DNA of 64,000 nucleotides from Duganella sp. Root1480D1 (GTDB lineage Bacteria > Pseudomonadota > Gammaproteobacteria > Burkholderiales > Burkholderiaceae_D). The position numbers were made by a program, and so were the translations under genes. Below the pieces are notes generated by a model. It saw only the letters and a program-made list of their open reading frames with translations, ran no database searches and had not been told where the DNA came from. The stretch spans positions 215,547 through 279,546 of the forward strand of contig NZ_LMFZ01000007.1 in NCBI RefSeq assembly GCF_001427305.1. Reading direction: 5' to 3'. Shown in pieces: positions 1-8,409 of this stretch (the first letter of the stretch is position 1; the number at the start of each line of letters is the position of its first letter).

Positions 1-8
1 TCTTGGGG

Positions 9-1562
9 TTATGCATGGATCCTGGCTCCGCTTTGCTCGCGGCGGCGCAACAGCGGCGACACGCGGTAGCGGTCCTCGCCATAGCTGCTTGCCAGGTTCT
101 CCAGAACGGTAACGATATGCTTGACGCCCACCAGGTCCGCCCACGCCAGCGGCCCGCGCGGATAGTTGACGCCTTTCTGCATCGCCACGTCGGCGGCCTG
201 CGCGCTGCACACGCCCTGGTTGACGGCATCGGCGGCTTCGTTGGCCAGCATTGCGACGGTACGCATCACTGCCAGGCCAGGCACATCGTCCAGGCGCGTG
301 ACTGTGAATCCGGCCGCCTGGAACATGCCGATGGCCGATGCCATGGCGCGCGGGCTGCATTGGTCGCTGCACGCGATGGCGATGCGCGGCGATGCATTGA
401 AGTCGAACACCAGGTCGTACACCACCATATCGGCATGCTTGTCATCGCGTGCGCGCTGGGTCGCAGTGCGGCCGTCAGTCAGGTAGATGGCCGCACCATT
501 GCAGTGGAAGGCAGGCGCTTCCGACGAACGGTGCCCTTCGGCCGAGTTGCGCTTGGTCACGCTGACGCCGCGCGACTTCAGGCGTTCGATCAGCATCGTC
601 GCGATGGAGGTGTGGTCGCCCGGCTCGAAGCTGTAGCCAATGTATTCGGGCAGCGGTTGCGGCGCTTCAAAACGCGGTTGCTGGGCAGAAGCGCCTTCGC
701 TGTAGTCATAGAAACCGCGGCCGGACTTGCGGCCCAGGAAGCCGGCGTTCACCATCTCCTGCTGCATCACGGACGGCGTGAAGCGCGGGTCGTTGTAATA
801 GGCGCGAAAGACGGATTCGGTAACGGAGTAGTTCACGTCGTGGCCGATCAGGTCCATCAGCTCGAAAGGTCCCATGCGGAAGCCGCCGCCCTCGCGCATC
901 ACGGCGTCGATGGTGGCGGCATCGGAGGCCTGTTCGTTCAGCAGGCGCCAGCCTTCGGCGTAATAAGGGCGCGCTACGCGGTTGACGATAAAGCCCGGCG
1001 TGGACTTGGCATGCACCGGGTTCTTGCCCCAGGCAATGGCGGTGTCGTACACGGTTTCGGCCACGTCGCGACCCGTGGCAAGGCCGCTGATTACTTCCAC
1101 CAGCGCCATCAGCGGCACCGGGTTGAAGAAATGCATGCCGACCAGGCGCTGTGGCTTGCGCAGTTTGGCCGCGATGGCGGTAACAGAAATCGAGGAGGTG
1201 TTGGTGGCGAGGATGGCGTCATCGGCGACGATGCCTTCCAGGTCGGCGAACAGGCTGCGTTTGACGTCAAGGTTTTCGACAATCGCTTCAACCGCCAATC
1301 CCGCATCGGCCAAGTCGCCCAGGCTGGCAACGGCTTGCAAGCGGGCACGCGCGGCATCGGCATCGGTGGCGCTCATCTTGCCTTTTTCAACCAGCTTGCC
1401 GTACACCTTGCCGATATCGGCAATCGCCTTGTCGACCGCTTCCGCGCGGGTATCGAACAGCTTGACCGTGTAGCCGGAAGCCGCCGCAACCTGCGCGATG
1501 CCGGAACCCATTGCCCCGCTGCCGATGACGGCAACGACACTGCCTTTCGCCAGAGCCGCCAT
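9..1562 (-). CDS. paaH: 3-hydroxyacyl-CoA dehydrogenase PaaH (phenylacetate pathway)
   Basis: 517 aa. It should oxidise the 3-hydroxyadipyl-CoA-type intermediate of phenylacetate breakdown with NAD+ in the cytosol. The N-terminus carries the Rossmann motif GSGAMGSG (residues 14-21), followed by the 3HCDH NAD-binding domain, with NTSS and HFFNPVP motifs typical of the family. Two C-terminal helical 3HCDH domains follow, and this two-C-domain length of about 500 aa matches PaaH/PaaC rather than short FadB-like enzymes. The start lies 2 nt after the paaG stop, so the two are translationally linked. It is the last paa gene in the window, and its stop is only 8 nt from the window edge. The family is clear; the pathway role is inferred from the paa context. 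Confidence 0.93.
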   Translation of the reverse strand: MAALAKGSVVAVIGSGAMGSGIAQVAAASGYTVKLFDTRAEAVDKAIADIGKVYGKLVEKGKMSATDADAARARLQAVASLGDLADAGLAVEAIVENLDVKRSLFADLEGIVADDAILATNTSSISVTAIAAKLRKPQRLVGMHFFNPVPLMALVEVISGLATGRDVAETVYDTAIAWGKNPVHAKSTPGFIVNRVARPYYAEGWRLLNEQASDAATIDAVMREGGGFRMGPFELMDLIGHDVNYSVTESVFRAYYNDPRFTPSVMQQEMVNAGFLGRKSGRGFYDYSEGASAQQPRFEAPQPLPEYIGYSFEPGDHTSIATMLIERLKSRGVSVTKRNSAEGHRSSEAPAFHCNGAAIYLTDGRTATQRARDDKHADMVVYDLVFDFNASPRIAIACSDQCSPRAMASAIGMFQAAGFTVTRLDDVPGLAVMRTVAMLANEAADAVNQGVCSAQAADVAMQKGVNYPRGPLAWADLVGVKHIVTVLENLASSYGEDRYRVSPLLRRREQSGARIHA

Positions 1563-1564
1563 GC

Positions 1565-2356
1565 TTATTCCCCCTTGAAGTTTGGAGTACGCTTGTTGAT
1601 GAAGGCGTCCACGCCTTCGCGGTAATCATGGCTGTAGCCAAGTTCGCGCATCATTTCGCCTTCCAGCTTCAGTTGGTCGGCCAGTGTGTTGCCGTAACTG
1701 GCTTGCAGCGCGTGCTTGGTGAAGGCCAGGCCCTTGGTCGGCGCGCTGGCGAAGTGCCTGGCCATGGCCATGGCTTCGTTCATCAGCTCTTCGTCCGGAA
1801 CAGCTTTCCAGATCAGGCCCCATTGTTCGGCGCGTTCGGCGGACAGTTTTTCGCCCAGCATGGCGAGGCCGGTGGCGCGCGCGTGGCCAATCAGGCGTGG
1901 CAGGTGCCAGGTGCCGCCGGTGTCGGGAATCAGACCCAGTTTGCAGAACGCTTCGATGAAGCTGGCGGATTTGGCGGCCAGCACGATGTCGCAGGCCAGT
2001 GCCAGGTTGGCGCCTGCGCCGGCGGCCACGCCATTCACGGCGCAGATGACGGGCATCGGCAGTTCGCGCAGCGCCAGCACCAGCGGAGCGTAGAATTTTT
2101 CGACCGATTCGCCCAGGTCCACGGTGGCACCGCCTGGAGCGACGGCGCGGTCGCCCAGGTCCTGGCCGGCGCAGAAGCCGCGGCCGGCGCCGGTCAGCAC
2201 CAGTACGCGCACCGATTTGTCGGCACGCAGTTGGGCCAGCGCTTCGCGCACTTCCAGGTGCATGGCCTGGGTGAAGCTGTTCAGCTTGTCGGGACGGTTC
2301 AGGGTCAGTTTTGCGACACCTGCTTCGATTTCAAATTGGATGTTCTCGTAGCTCAC
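1565..2356 (-). CDS. paaG: Enoyl-CoA hydratase/isomerase PaaG
   Basis: 263 aa crotonase-fold protein. In the Paa pathway PaaG isomerises ring-1,2-epoxyphenylacetyl-CoA to the oxepin. The crotonase signature is visible: the CoA-binding oxyanion-loop segment AGRGFCAGQDLGD near residues 56-68, and the second glycine-rich segment AVNGVAAGAGANLALACDI around 108-126. Length is normal. The start ATG at 2356 is preceded by AGGAGACA. The upstream neighbour on the same strand is paaE, separated by a long palindromic repeat (2371-2438); the downstream neighbour paaH begins 2 nt after the stop. A generic enoyl-CoA hydratase is the alternative, but operon position supports PaaG. Confidence 0.92.
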   Translation of the reverse strand: MSYENIQFEIEAGVAKLTLNRPDKLNSFTQAMHLEVREALAQLRADKSVRVLVLTGAGRGFCAGQDLGDRAVAPGGATVDLGESVEKFYAPLVLALRELPMPVICAVNGVAAGAGANLALACDIVLAAKSASFIEAFCKLGLIPDTGGTWHLPRLIGHARATGLAMLGEKLSAERAEQWGLIWKAVPDEELMNEAMAMARHFASAPTKGLAFTKHALQASYGNTLADQLKLEGEMMRELGYSHDYREGVDAFINKRTPNFKGE

Positions 2357-2370
2357 ACTTGTCTCCTCTT

Positions 2371-2438
2371 AAAACCGGTAAGGCGGTGTCTGACCCGCAG
2401 GGTCAGACACCGATACGCGGCGGCCGCAGGCCGGTTTT
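2371..2438. repeat. REP-like palindromic element, copy 1 (paaE-paaG junction)
   Basis: The outer ends are inverted (AAAACCGG at 2371-2378, CCGGTTTT at 2431-2438). The core is a perfect 12-bp hairpin, GGTGTCTGACCC (2385-2396), loop gca, GGGTCAGACACC (2400-2411). The element begins exactly at the paaE stop codon. The same core occurs at 28953-28979 and 63434-63462, so this is a dispersed family. There is no T-run, so it is not a classical intrinsic terminator on either strand. Confidence 0.85.
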
Positions 2439-3513
2439 ATTCTGCCTGATCGAAATCGACAACCACTTTATCAGTGACCGGGAAAGCCTGGCAGCTCAAT
2501 ACAAAGCCGCGTGCAATCTCGTAGTCTTCCAATGCATAGTTGACGTCCATGTCGACCTTACCTTCCACCATCTTGCAGCGGCAGGTAGAGCATACGCCGC
2601 CTTTGCAGGAATAGCGCATGTCAAGGCCAGCGCGCAGGCCGGCATCCAGGATCGACTCCTTGTCCTTCTCCATGGTGAACGAAGCGGCATTGCCGTCCAT
2701 GATCACGGTGACTTCGGTCAGGTGCGGTGCGGCATCCGCCTGCACGCGCGGCTTGTGCTGGTGCTTGGGAATGCTGGCTGCGAACAGCTCGACCTTGATA
2801 TTCGACTTCGGCATGCCTGCTTCCTGCAAGGCAGCGGAGACGCCGAGCATCATGTCTTCCGGGCCGCAGATAAAGGCGGTGTCGTAATCCTTGATATCGA
2901 TCCAGTGCTGCAGGAATTGCTCGGTCTTTTCCTTGGTGATACGGCCGTTGAACAGCTCAATATCCTGCTGCTCGCGCGACATCACGTAGACGATGTTCAG
3001 GCGCTCGAGGTAAGCGTCCTTCAGCTCCATCAGCTCCGTCTTGAAGATCACCGAAGAGGAAGCGCGATTACCGTAGAACAGGGTAATTCGGCTGGTCGGC
3101 TCGGTCAGCAGCGTGGTCTTGATGATCGACAGGATAGGCGTAATGCCGCTGCCTGCGGCAAAGGCCAGGTAGTTCCTGCACTGCGCCGCATCCAGCGGAA
3201 CATTGAAGTGCCCCATTGGCGGCATCACTTCAACGGTCGCACCAGGCTTCAGCGACTCGTTGGCCCAGGTAGAGAACATGCCGCCCGGGGTGCGCTTGAT
3301 CGCCACGCGCAGGGCGCCGTCCTGTACGGCGGAGCAGATCGAGTACGAGCGGCGCACGTCTTCGTTGTTGATGCTGGTGCGCAGGGTCAGGTGCTGGCCC
3401 TGCTGATATTTGAAGCTTTCCTGCAGTTCGGCAGGCACGGCAAAGGTGACGGCGATGCAGTCGCGGGTTTCCTGCTGCACCTTGGCGACGGACAATGGAT
3501 AGAATTTGCTCAT
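2437..3513 (-). CDS. paaE: Phenylacetyl-CoA epoxidase reductase subunit PaaE
   Basis: 358 aa. It passes electrons from NADPH through FAD and a 2Fe-2S cluster to the PaaAC oxygenase core. The N-terminal ferredoxin-reductase domain shows the FAD motif RRSYSIC (54-60) and the pyridine-nucleotide motif GSGITP (121-126). The C-terminal plant-type ferredoxin domain has cluster cysteines C303, C308, C311 and C341. I chose the ATG at 3513 rather than an upstream in-frame ATG because it gives the family N-terminus (MSKFYPLSV) and sits 4 nt after the paaD stop. The stop codon TAA coincides with the start of the palindromic repeat that separates it from paaG. Confidence 0.96.
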   Translation of the reverse strand: MSKFYPLSVAKVQQETRDCIAVTFAVPAELQESFKYQQGQHLTLRTSINNEDVRRSYSICSAVQDGALRVAIKRTPGGMFSTWANESLKPGATVEVMPPMGHFNVPLDAAQCRNYLAFAAGSGITPILSIIKTTLLTEPTSRITLFYGNRASSSVIFKTELMELKDAYLERLNIVYVMSREQQDIELFNGRITKEKTEQFLQHWIDIKDYDTAFICGPEDMMLGVSAALQEAGMPKSNIKVELFAASIPKHQHKPRVQADAAPHLTEVTVIMDGNAASFTMEKDKESILDAGLRAGLDMRYSCKGGVCSTCRCKMVEGKVDMDVNYALEDYEIARGFVLSCQAFPVTDKVVVDFDQAE

Positions 3514-3517
3514 GGTG

Positions 3518-4063
3518 TCAGTGGCACTTGAAGTAGTCAAAAGGCTCGCGGCAATCAAGGCACTTGTACAGCGCCTTGCAGGGCGTGGAGCCGAACTGGC
3601 TGGTGATTTGGGTGTGGCTGGAGCCGCAATGGGGGCAGATCACCTTTGGCGCCGGCACGGCGCCGCGCGCAACGCCGGCCTTGAGCGCATCGACCGGTGC
3701 TGCCGATGACCGCGGGGTGCGCAATCCGCTGATGTCGACCACGCGCTGCGCCGGCGGAGCGATGCCGTAGCCTTTCAGCTTGGCCTTGCCGGAATCGCTC
3801 ATCCAGTCGGTCGTCCATGCCGGCGACAGGCGGGTGATGATGTCGACCTGCTTGATGCCCGCATCGTGCAGCGCACCTTGCACTGCGTCGGCGATCACTT
3901 GCATGGCCGGGCAACCGGAATACGTAGGCGTGATCGTGACCGCGCACGACGATGCGCCGGTGACCTGGACATCGCGCACGATGCCGAGGTCCACCACCGA
4001 GATCACAGGGATTTCCGGGTCGGACACTTGCTCCAGCAGCGACCAGACACGCGCTGCGTCCAT
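3518..4063 (-). CDS. paaD: Phenylacetate epoxidase maturation protein PaaD (MIP18 family)
   Basis: 181 aa. PaaD is thought to help iron-sulphur or diiron maturation of the epoxidase. The first 100 residues are a MIP18/DUF59 domain with the conserved SGCPA cysteine (C51). The C-terminus is a zinc-ribbon-like module with C143, C146, C162, C168 and C171. The ATG at 4063 was chosen over a longer reading of about 56 extra residues because that extension would lie entirely inside paaC. At the chosen start, TGATG overlaps the paaC stop by one base, a normal translational coupling. Confidence 0.95.
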   Translation of the reverse strand: MDAARVWSLLEQVSDPEIPVISVVDLGIVRDVQVTGASSCAVTITPTYSGCPAMQVIADAVQGALHDAGIKQVDIITRLSPAWTTDWMSDSGKAKLKGYGIAPPAQRVVDISGLRTPRSSAAPVDALKAGVARGAVPAPKVICPHCGSSHTQITSQFGSTPCKALYKCLDCREPFDYFKCH

Positions 4064-4815
4064 CACCACTCCGAATCCGGGTAAGCGCGCTGCAGGAACT
4101 GCATCTCGGCCAACAGGTAGCCCAGGTGCTCGGTGTGGCGGCCTTGCTTGCCCCCCTTCTGCATCCACGCGTCGGCCGGCGGCATGGTCAAGGTCGCTTC
4201 GCCCAGGATATCGGACACGTGCGACAGCCACTGCTCGCGCAGCATGGCAGCCGGCGGCGCAATGCCTTCCGCCACCATGGCGTCATCCACCGCGTCGTAG
4301 TTGAACACCTCGCCGGTGTACATCCACAGTTCATCGACCGCGGCCTGCGTGAACTGGTGCGACACGTCGGTGCCGTCGCCCAGGCGCACGATCAGGTCGC
4401 CGCTGCGGCGCAGGTGGTAGGTGACCTCCTTCAGCGACTTCTCGGCGATTTCCGCGATGCGCGGATCGCTGCACCTGGTCAGCGCACCGATCAGGAAGTA
4501 ATGCCAGGTATCGAAGAAGAACTGGCGCACCAGGGTGTGCGCGTAGTTACCGTTCGGCTGCTCGACCAGCAGCACGTTCTTGTAATCATGCGCATCGCGC
4601 AGGTAGGCCAGCTTGTCCTCATCGCGGCCCGCGCCTTCCAGTTCGGCGGCGTAGGTGTACCACATGCGCGTCTGGCCCAGCAGGTCCAGCGACACATTGG
4701 ACAGCGCCATATCCTCTTCCAGCGCAGGGCCCTTGCCGCACAATTCGCACAGGCGCTGGCTCAGCACCATGGCGTTGTCGCCCAGGCGCAGCAGGTAATT
4801 GACCTTGTTATCCAT
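4063..4815 (-). CDS. paaC: Phenylacetyl-CoA epoxidase structural subunit PaaC
   Basis: 250 aa, ferritin-like helical protein. PaaC partners PaaA in the epoxidase core and is thought to be structural, as it lacks a working diiron site in studied members. The N-terminal region (YLLRLGDNAMVLSQRLCE) and the central WHYFLIGAL and EVTYHLRRSGD segments are typical of PaaC. It sits between paaB (11 nt upstream) and paaD (one-base overlap) in the standard paaABCDE order. Length matches the family. Confidence 0.96.
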   Translation of the reverse strand: MDNKVNYLLRLGDNAMVLSQRLCELCGKGPALEEDMALSNVSLDLLGQTRMWYTYAAELEGAGRDEDKLAYLRDAHDYKNVLLVEQPNGNYAHTLVRQFFFDTWHYFLIGALTRCSDPRIAEIAEKSLKEVTYHLRRSGDLIVRLGDGTDVSHQFTQAAVDELWMYTGEVFNYDAVDDAMVAEGIAPPAAMLREQWLSHVSDILGEATLTMPPADAWMQKGGKQGRHTEHLGYLLAEMQFLQRAYPDSEW

Positions 4816-4825
4816 GGAGATAGCC

Positions 4826-5110
4826 TTACAGGTTCTTCACTTCTTCCGGCATCGGGAAGAAGGTCGGGTGGCGGTACACCTTGCTGTTGGACGGCTCGAA
4901 CAGCGGTCCTTTGTCGGCCGGCGCGCTGGCGACGATATCGGAAGCGCGCACCACCCAGATGCTCACACCTTCATTGCGACGCGTGTAGACGTCGCGCGCG
5001 TTGTTGATTGCCATCTCCGCGTCCGGAGCATGCAGGCTGCCCACATGCTTGTGCGCCAGCCCGTGCTGGCTGCGAATGAAGACTTCCCACAGTGGCCATT
5101 CTTTGCTCAT
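4826..5110 (-). CDS. paaB: Phenylacetyl-CoA epoxidase subunit PaaB
   Basis: 94 aa. PaaB is the small subunit that bridges PaaAC units in the 1,2-phenylacetyl-CoA epoxidase. The sequence begins MSKEWPLWEVFIRSQHGLAH and contains the family-typical segment ending in YTRRNEGVSIWVV, both strong PaaB signatures. It lies 11 nt after the paaA stop and 10 nt before paaC, in canonical order. Confidence 0.96.
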   Translation of the reverse strand: MSKEWPLWEVFIRSQHGLAHKHVGSLHAPDAEMAINNARDVYTRRNEGVSIWVVRASDIVASAPADKGPLFEPSNSKVYRHPTFFPMPEEVKNL

Positions 5111-5121
5111 CTTGTCTCCTC

Positions 5122-6111
5122 TCAGGCCGCAGCCTGCTCCTTATTGTGTTTGTCGGCGTAGGCCACCAGCGCATCGCGGAACCATGCGCCGTCTTCATAG
5201 GCTTTGACGCGGGTACGCAAGCGCTCGCGGTTGCAAGGGCCGTTGCCCCTCAGGACGTCGTGGAACTCGGCCCAGTCGATTTCGCCGAAGTCGTAGGAGC
5301 CGCGCTCCTCGTTCCATTTCAGGTCAGGGTCGGGGATGGTCAGGCCCAGGAATTCGGCTTGCGGCACGGTCTGGTCGACCATGCGCTGGCGCAGTTCATC
5401 GTTGGAGAACAGCTTGATGCGCCAGGCGCTCGATTGCGCGCTGTTGACGGAAGCGGCGTCGGACGGACCGAACATCATCAGCGACGGCCACCACCAGCGG
5501 TTCAATGCGTCCTGCGCCATCGCCTTCTGCTGCGGCGTGCCTTTGGCCAGCGACATCATGATGTCGTAGCCCTGGCGCGCGTGGAAGGATTCCTCCTTGC
5601 AGACGCGGATCATGGCGCGCGAGTACGGGCCATACGAGCAGCGGCACAGCGGGATCTGGTTGATGATGGCTGAGCCGTCGACCAGCCAGCCGATGGCGCC
5701 CATGTCGGCCCAGCTCAGGGTCGGGTAATTGAAGATGGACGAGTACTTGGCTTTGCCGCTATGCAGGGCCGCCAGCAGTTCGTCGCGCGACACGCCCAGG
5801 GTTTCGGCGGCGCTGTACAGGTAGAGGCCATGGCCCGCTTCGTCCTGGATCTTGGCCAGCAGGATCGATTTGCGCTTCAAGGTCGGCGCGCGGGTCACCC
5901 AATTACCCTCAGGCAACTGTCCGACAATTTCGGAGTGGGCGTGCTGGGAGATCTGGCGGATCAGGGTCTTGCGGTAAGCCTCCGGCATCCAGTCCTTCGG
6001 CTCGATCTTGATGCCGGCGTCGATGCGTGCCTGGAATTCGCGCTCCTGCGCGTCCATATCTTCTGCGGTCTGGACCTTCTTCAGGCCGGTTTCCACCATT
6101 TGAGCGTACAT
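5122..6111 (-). CDS. paaA: Phenylacetyl-CoA epoxidase catalytic subunit PaaA
   Basis: 329 aa diiron oxygenase subunit that epoxidises the aromatic ring of phenylacetyl-CoA. The ferritin-like iron ligands are visible as the DEAGH motif (E91, H94) and the KEESFH motif (E173/E174, H177). It is the first gene of the minus-strand operon paaABCDE-G-H. A strong Shine-Dalgarno AAGGAGG (6126-6120) lies 8 nt before the ATG at 6111, inside a short palindrome (6112-6126). The promoter is described separately at 6140-6169. Confidence 0.97.
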   Translation of the reverse strand: MYAQMVETGLKKVQTAEDMDAQEREFQARIDAGIKIEPKDWMPEAYRKTLIRQISQHAHSEIVGQLPEGNWVTRAPTLKRKSILLAKIQDEAGHGLYLYSAAETLGVSRDELLAALHSGKAKYSSIFNYPTLSWADMGAIGWLVDGSAIINQIPLCRCSYGPYSRAMIRVCKEESFHARQGYDIMMSLAKGTPQQKAMAQDALNRWWWPSLMMFGPSDAASVNSAQSSAWRIKLFSNDELRQRMVDQTVPQAEFLGLTIPDPDLKWNEERGSYDFGEIDWAEFHDVLRGNGPCNRERLRTRVKAYEDGAWFRDALVAYADKHNKEQAAA

Positions 6112-6139
6112 AAGGAGGGCCTCCTTGTTCGGGATAGCT

Positions 6140-6169
6140 TCATAATACGATACAAAAACAGCTTTGCAA
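6140..6169 (-). promoter_or_regulatory. Probable paaA promoter with a GTATCG-type motif
   Basis: Reading on the minus strand, a TTGCAA -35 (6169-6164) and a TATTAT -10 (6147-6142) are separated by 16 nt, and the ATG of paaA lies 30 nt further on. The -10 is embedded in GTATCGTATTATGA (6153-6140), which resembles inverted-repeat sites found at 9161-9180 and 47318-47337. A second inverted GTATC lies at 6199-6203, so GATAC (6149-6153) and GTATC form a 55-bp spaced pair across the divergent promoter. PaaX or a TetR-type PaaR would be natural ligands, but this is inference. Confidence 0.45.
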
Positions 6170-6234
6170 ACGAATTTTGTGTGTCATTTAAAAATTCTGT
6201 ATCTAGATCAATGACAGTGTATAAACTGTGGTCT

Positions 6235-7161
6235 ATGCAAAAAAACCAGAAAATCAATGGCTGGATTGAAGAATTCCTGGCCAGCGACCCGCCGCGCTCC
6301 AAATCGCTGGTGATGACCATCTTCGGCGACGCCATCGTCCCGCACGGCGGCATGGTGTGGACCGGCAGCCTGATCGAACTGCTGGCGCCCTTCGGTGTCA
6401 ACGACCGCCTGCTGCGCACCTCCGTCTTCCGCCTGGCGCAGGAAGGCTGGCTGGGCGCCCAACGCGACGGCCGCCGCAGCAGCTACGCCATCACGCCCGA
6501 TGCCATGCGCCGCTTCAGCCGCGCCTTCCGCCGCATCTACGCCCCGTTGAACGTGCACTGGAACGGCCAGTGGACCCTGGTGCTGGCCGCCGATGGTCTG
6601 GACGCCCCGGCCCGCGGCCAGTTGCGCAAGGAGTTGTTGTGGGAAGGTTACAGCGTGATCGCGCCCGGCATTGCAGGCCATCCCGCCGGCGATATGGAAG
6701 CGCTGGAAGCCCTGCTGTCGCGCCTTGGGCTGCTGCAGAAGGTCTACGTGGTGCAGGCCAGCGAAGTCCCCGGCCTGCGCGCGCGGCCGCTGGGCGAGAT
6801 GGTGGCCGAAGGCTGGGACCTCAGCGAAGTGGCGGCAGGCTACGGGAAGTTTGTCGCCGCCTTCAGCGCCGTGCCTGGCCTGCTGGCGGAAGCGGGCGAC
6901 ATCGATCCCGAGCAAGCCTTTGTGCTGCGCACCCTGCTGATCCACGCTTACCGCCGCGTGCAACTGCACGACCCGCAACTGCCGATCGAACTCCTGCCCG
7001 AGTCCTGGCCCGGCGCCCGCGCCTACGAACTGGCCAGCCAGCTCTATCGCCAGCTCAGCGCCCCCGCCGAGCAGCACATCCTCACTGCCCTGCGACGCGA
7101 AGACCCAAGCGCCCCGCAACCCGAAACCAGCTTCCACCACCGCTTCGGCGGCCTGCAGTAG
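6235..7161 (+). CDS. paaX: PaaX family transcriptional repressor
   Basis: 308 aa. PaaX proteins repress paa genes and are released by phenylacetyl-CoA. The N-terminal winged helix is recognisable (SLVMTIFGDAIVPHGG, then LLRTSVFRLAQEGWL and GRRSSYAIT near residues 60-90), followed by the long PaaX C-terminal region. It is divergent from paaA, which supports a role as local regulator. I chose the ATG at 6235 because the protein aligns from there. An in-frame ATG at 6211 would add 8 residues, and longer readings run back into paaA. The stop at 7161 is directly followed by a long hairpin (7163-7206). Confidence 0.92.
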   Translation: MQKNQKINGWIEEFLASDPPRSKSLVMTIFGDAIVPHGGMVWTGSLIELLAPFGVNDRLLRTSVFRLAQEGWLGAQRDGRRSSYAITPDAMRRFSRAFRRIYAPLNVHWNGQWTLVLAADGLDAPARGQLRKELLWEGYSVIAPGIAGHPAGDMEALEALLSRLGLLQKVYVVQASEVPGLRARPLGEMVAEGWDLSEVAAGYGKFVAAFSAVPGLLAEAGDIDPEQAFVLRTLLIHAYRRVQLHDPQLPIELLPESWPGARAYELASQLYRQLSAPAEQHILTALRREDPSAPQPETSFHHRFGGLQ

Positions 7162-7162
7162 A

Positions 7163-7206
7163 GCCCGTGTCACACCTGGGGTGTGACCCCATGGTGTGAC
7201 ACGGGC
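7163..7206. repeat. Long nested palindrome downstream of paaX
   Basis: Perfect 14-bp arms GCCCGTGTCACACC (7163-7176) and GGTGTGACACGGGC (7193-7206) enclose a second hairpin built on TGGGGT/ACCCCA. It starts 1 nt after the paaX stop. It could act as a transcription barrier, but no T-run follows on either strand. It shares the gene-end position and GC-palindrome style of the GTGTCTGACCC repeats, with a different core. Confidence 0.8.
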
Positions 7207-7274
7207 GCGGCTGTGGGGGCTGGTGTATCATGTCGGCCTTCGCGCACAGCGCTTCATTTCCGACAGGACACACA

Positions 7275-8402
7275 ATGTCTATCAAGATCAGCAGCCAGTT
7301 CGATGCTGGCGCCATCGATGTGGTCAGCGTTACCTCCGCTGGCGATATCGACGTCAATATCCGCAAAGACTCCCACGCGGACATCATCCAGTGGTTCTAT
7401 TTCCGTGTGCAGGGCGCGCAAGCCGTGCCGCTGACCATCCGCTTCCTGAATGCTGGCAAGGCTGCCTATGCTGAAGGCTGGAAGGGCTACAACGCGGTAG
7501 CTTCCTATGACCGCGACAACTGGTTCCGCGTCCCGACTTCCTTCGATGGCGAAGTGATGACCATCGAGCACGCGCCGGAACACGATTCGGTCTACTACGC
7601 CTATTTCGAGCCGTATTCGTGGGAACGCCACCTGTCGCTGCTGGACTCCGCGCAAATGCACCCGTTGGCCGAACTGGTCGACCTGGGCAGCTCGGTCGAA
7701 GGCCGCGACATGAACCTGCTGGTCATCGGCGACCAGCAGGCCGAGAAGAAGGTGTGGGTCATCGCCCGCCAACACCCGGGCGAAACCATGGCAGAATGGT
7801 TCGTGGAAGGCATGGTCGAGGCCCTGCTCGACGCCGCCAACCCATACGCCCGCCAGTGCCTGCAGGACGCCTGCTTCTACATCGTGCCGAACATGAATCC
7901 GGACGGCTCCGTGCGCGGCAACCTGCGCACCAACGCCGCCGGCGCCAACCTGAACCGCGAGTGGAACGAGCCAACCATGGAACGTTCGCCGGAAGTCTTC
8001 CTGGTCAAAGAAAAGATGAAGGAAATCGGCTGCGACCTGTTCCTGGACGTGCACGGCGACGAAGGCCTGCCTTACGTCTTCGTGGCCGGCAGCGACGCCC
8101 TGCCGAACTTCACCAGGGAGCAGAAGGCTGCGCAGGACAAGTTCATCGCCGACTTCAAGCTGGCATCGCCGGACTTCCAGTCCGAGCACGGGTATCCCGA
8201 CTCGCCATACACCCCGGAAGTGCTGACCATGGGTTCGCCGCACATCACCCACCTGTTCGGCTGCCTGTCGCTGACCCTGGAACTGCCGTTCAAGGACAAC
8301 GCCAACGATCCGGACGAAGTGGTGGGCTGGAACGGCGCCCGCTCGGCCAAGCTGGGCGAAGACGTGCTGCCGCCAGTTCTGCGCGCCCTGCGCAACTTCT
8401 AA
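7275..8402 (+). CDS. M14 family metallocarboxypeptidase (cytosolic carboxypeptidase-like)
   Basis: 375 aa zinc carboxypeptidase, no signal peptide, so probably cytosolic. Residues 1-120 form the beta-rich N-terminal domain of the M14 cytosolic-carboxypeptidase type (IQWFYFRVQGAQ, RVPTSFDG). The catalytic domain shows zinc ligands H167 and E170 in RQHPGE, then NPDG (208-211), NLNREW (225-230), H260 in DVHGDE and probable catalytic E336 in LTLELPF. The start at 7275 is chosen over one 15 codons upstream because it has a purine-rich leader (GACAGGACACACA) and gives the family N-terminus. It stands alone, converging with the XRE regulator. The substrate is unknown; bacterial relatives are often annotated as deglutamylase-like. 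Confidence 0.9.
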   Translation: MSIKISSQFDAGAIDVVSVTSAGDIDVNIRKDSHADIIQWFYFRVQGAQAVPLTIRFLNAGKAAYAEGWKGYNAVASYDRDNWFRVPTSFDGEVMTIEHAPEHDSVYYAYFEPYSWERHLSLLDSAQMHPLAELVDLGSSVEGRDMNLLVIGDQQAEKKVWVIARQHPGETMAEWFVEGMVEALLDAANPYARQCLQDACFYIVPNMNPDGSVRGNLRTNAAGANLNREWNEPTMERSPEVFLVKEKMKEIGCDLFLDVHGDEGLPYVFVAGSDALPNFTREQKAAQDKFIADFKLASPDFQSEHGYPDSPYTPEVLTMGSPHITHLFGCLSLTLELPFKDNANDPDEVVGWNGARSAKLGEDVLPPVLRALRNF

Positions 8403-8409
8403 GCCTTCT

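Noticed and set aside
3-1625. Long plus-strand frame opposite paaH
   Set aside because: High-GC third-position artefact antisense to a clear paaH gene; it has no known domain. Many similar long antisense frames (for example 61081-63423 opposite hutG and hutH) are rejected for the same reason.
6198-6211. FNR/CRP-like box TGTATCTAGATCAA in the paaA-paaX gap
   Set aside because: The right half fits ATCAA, but the left half has two mismatches; too weak to call beside the stronger GTATCG site.
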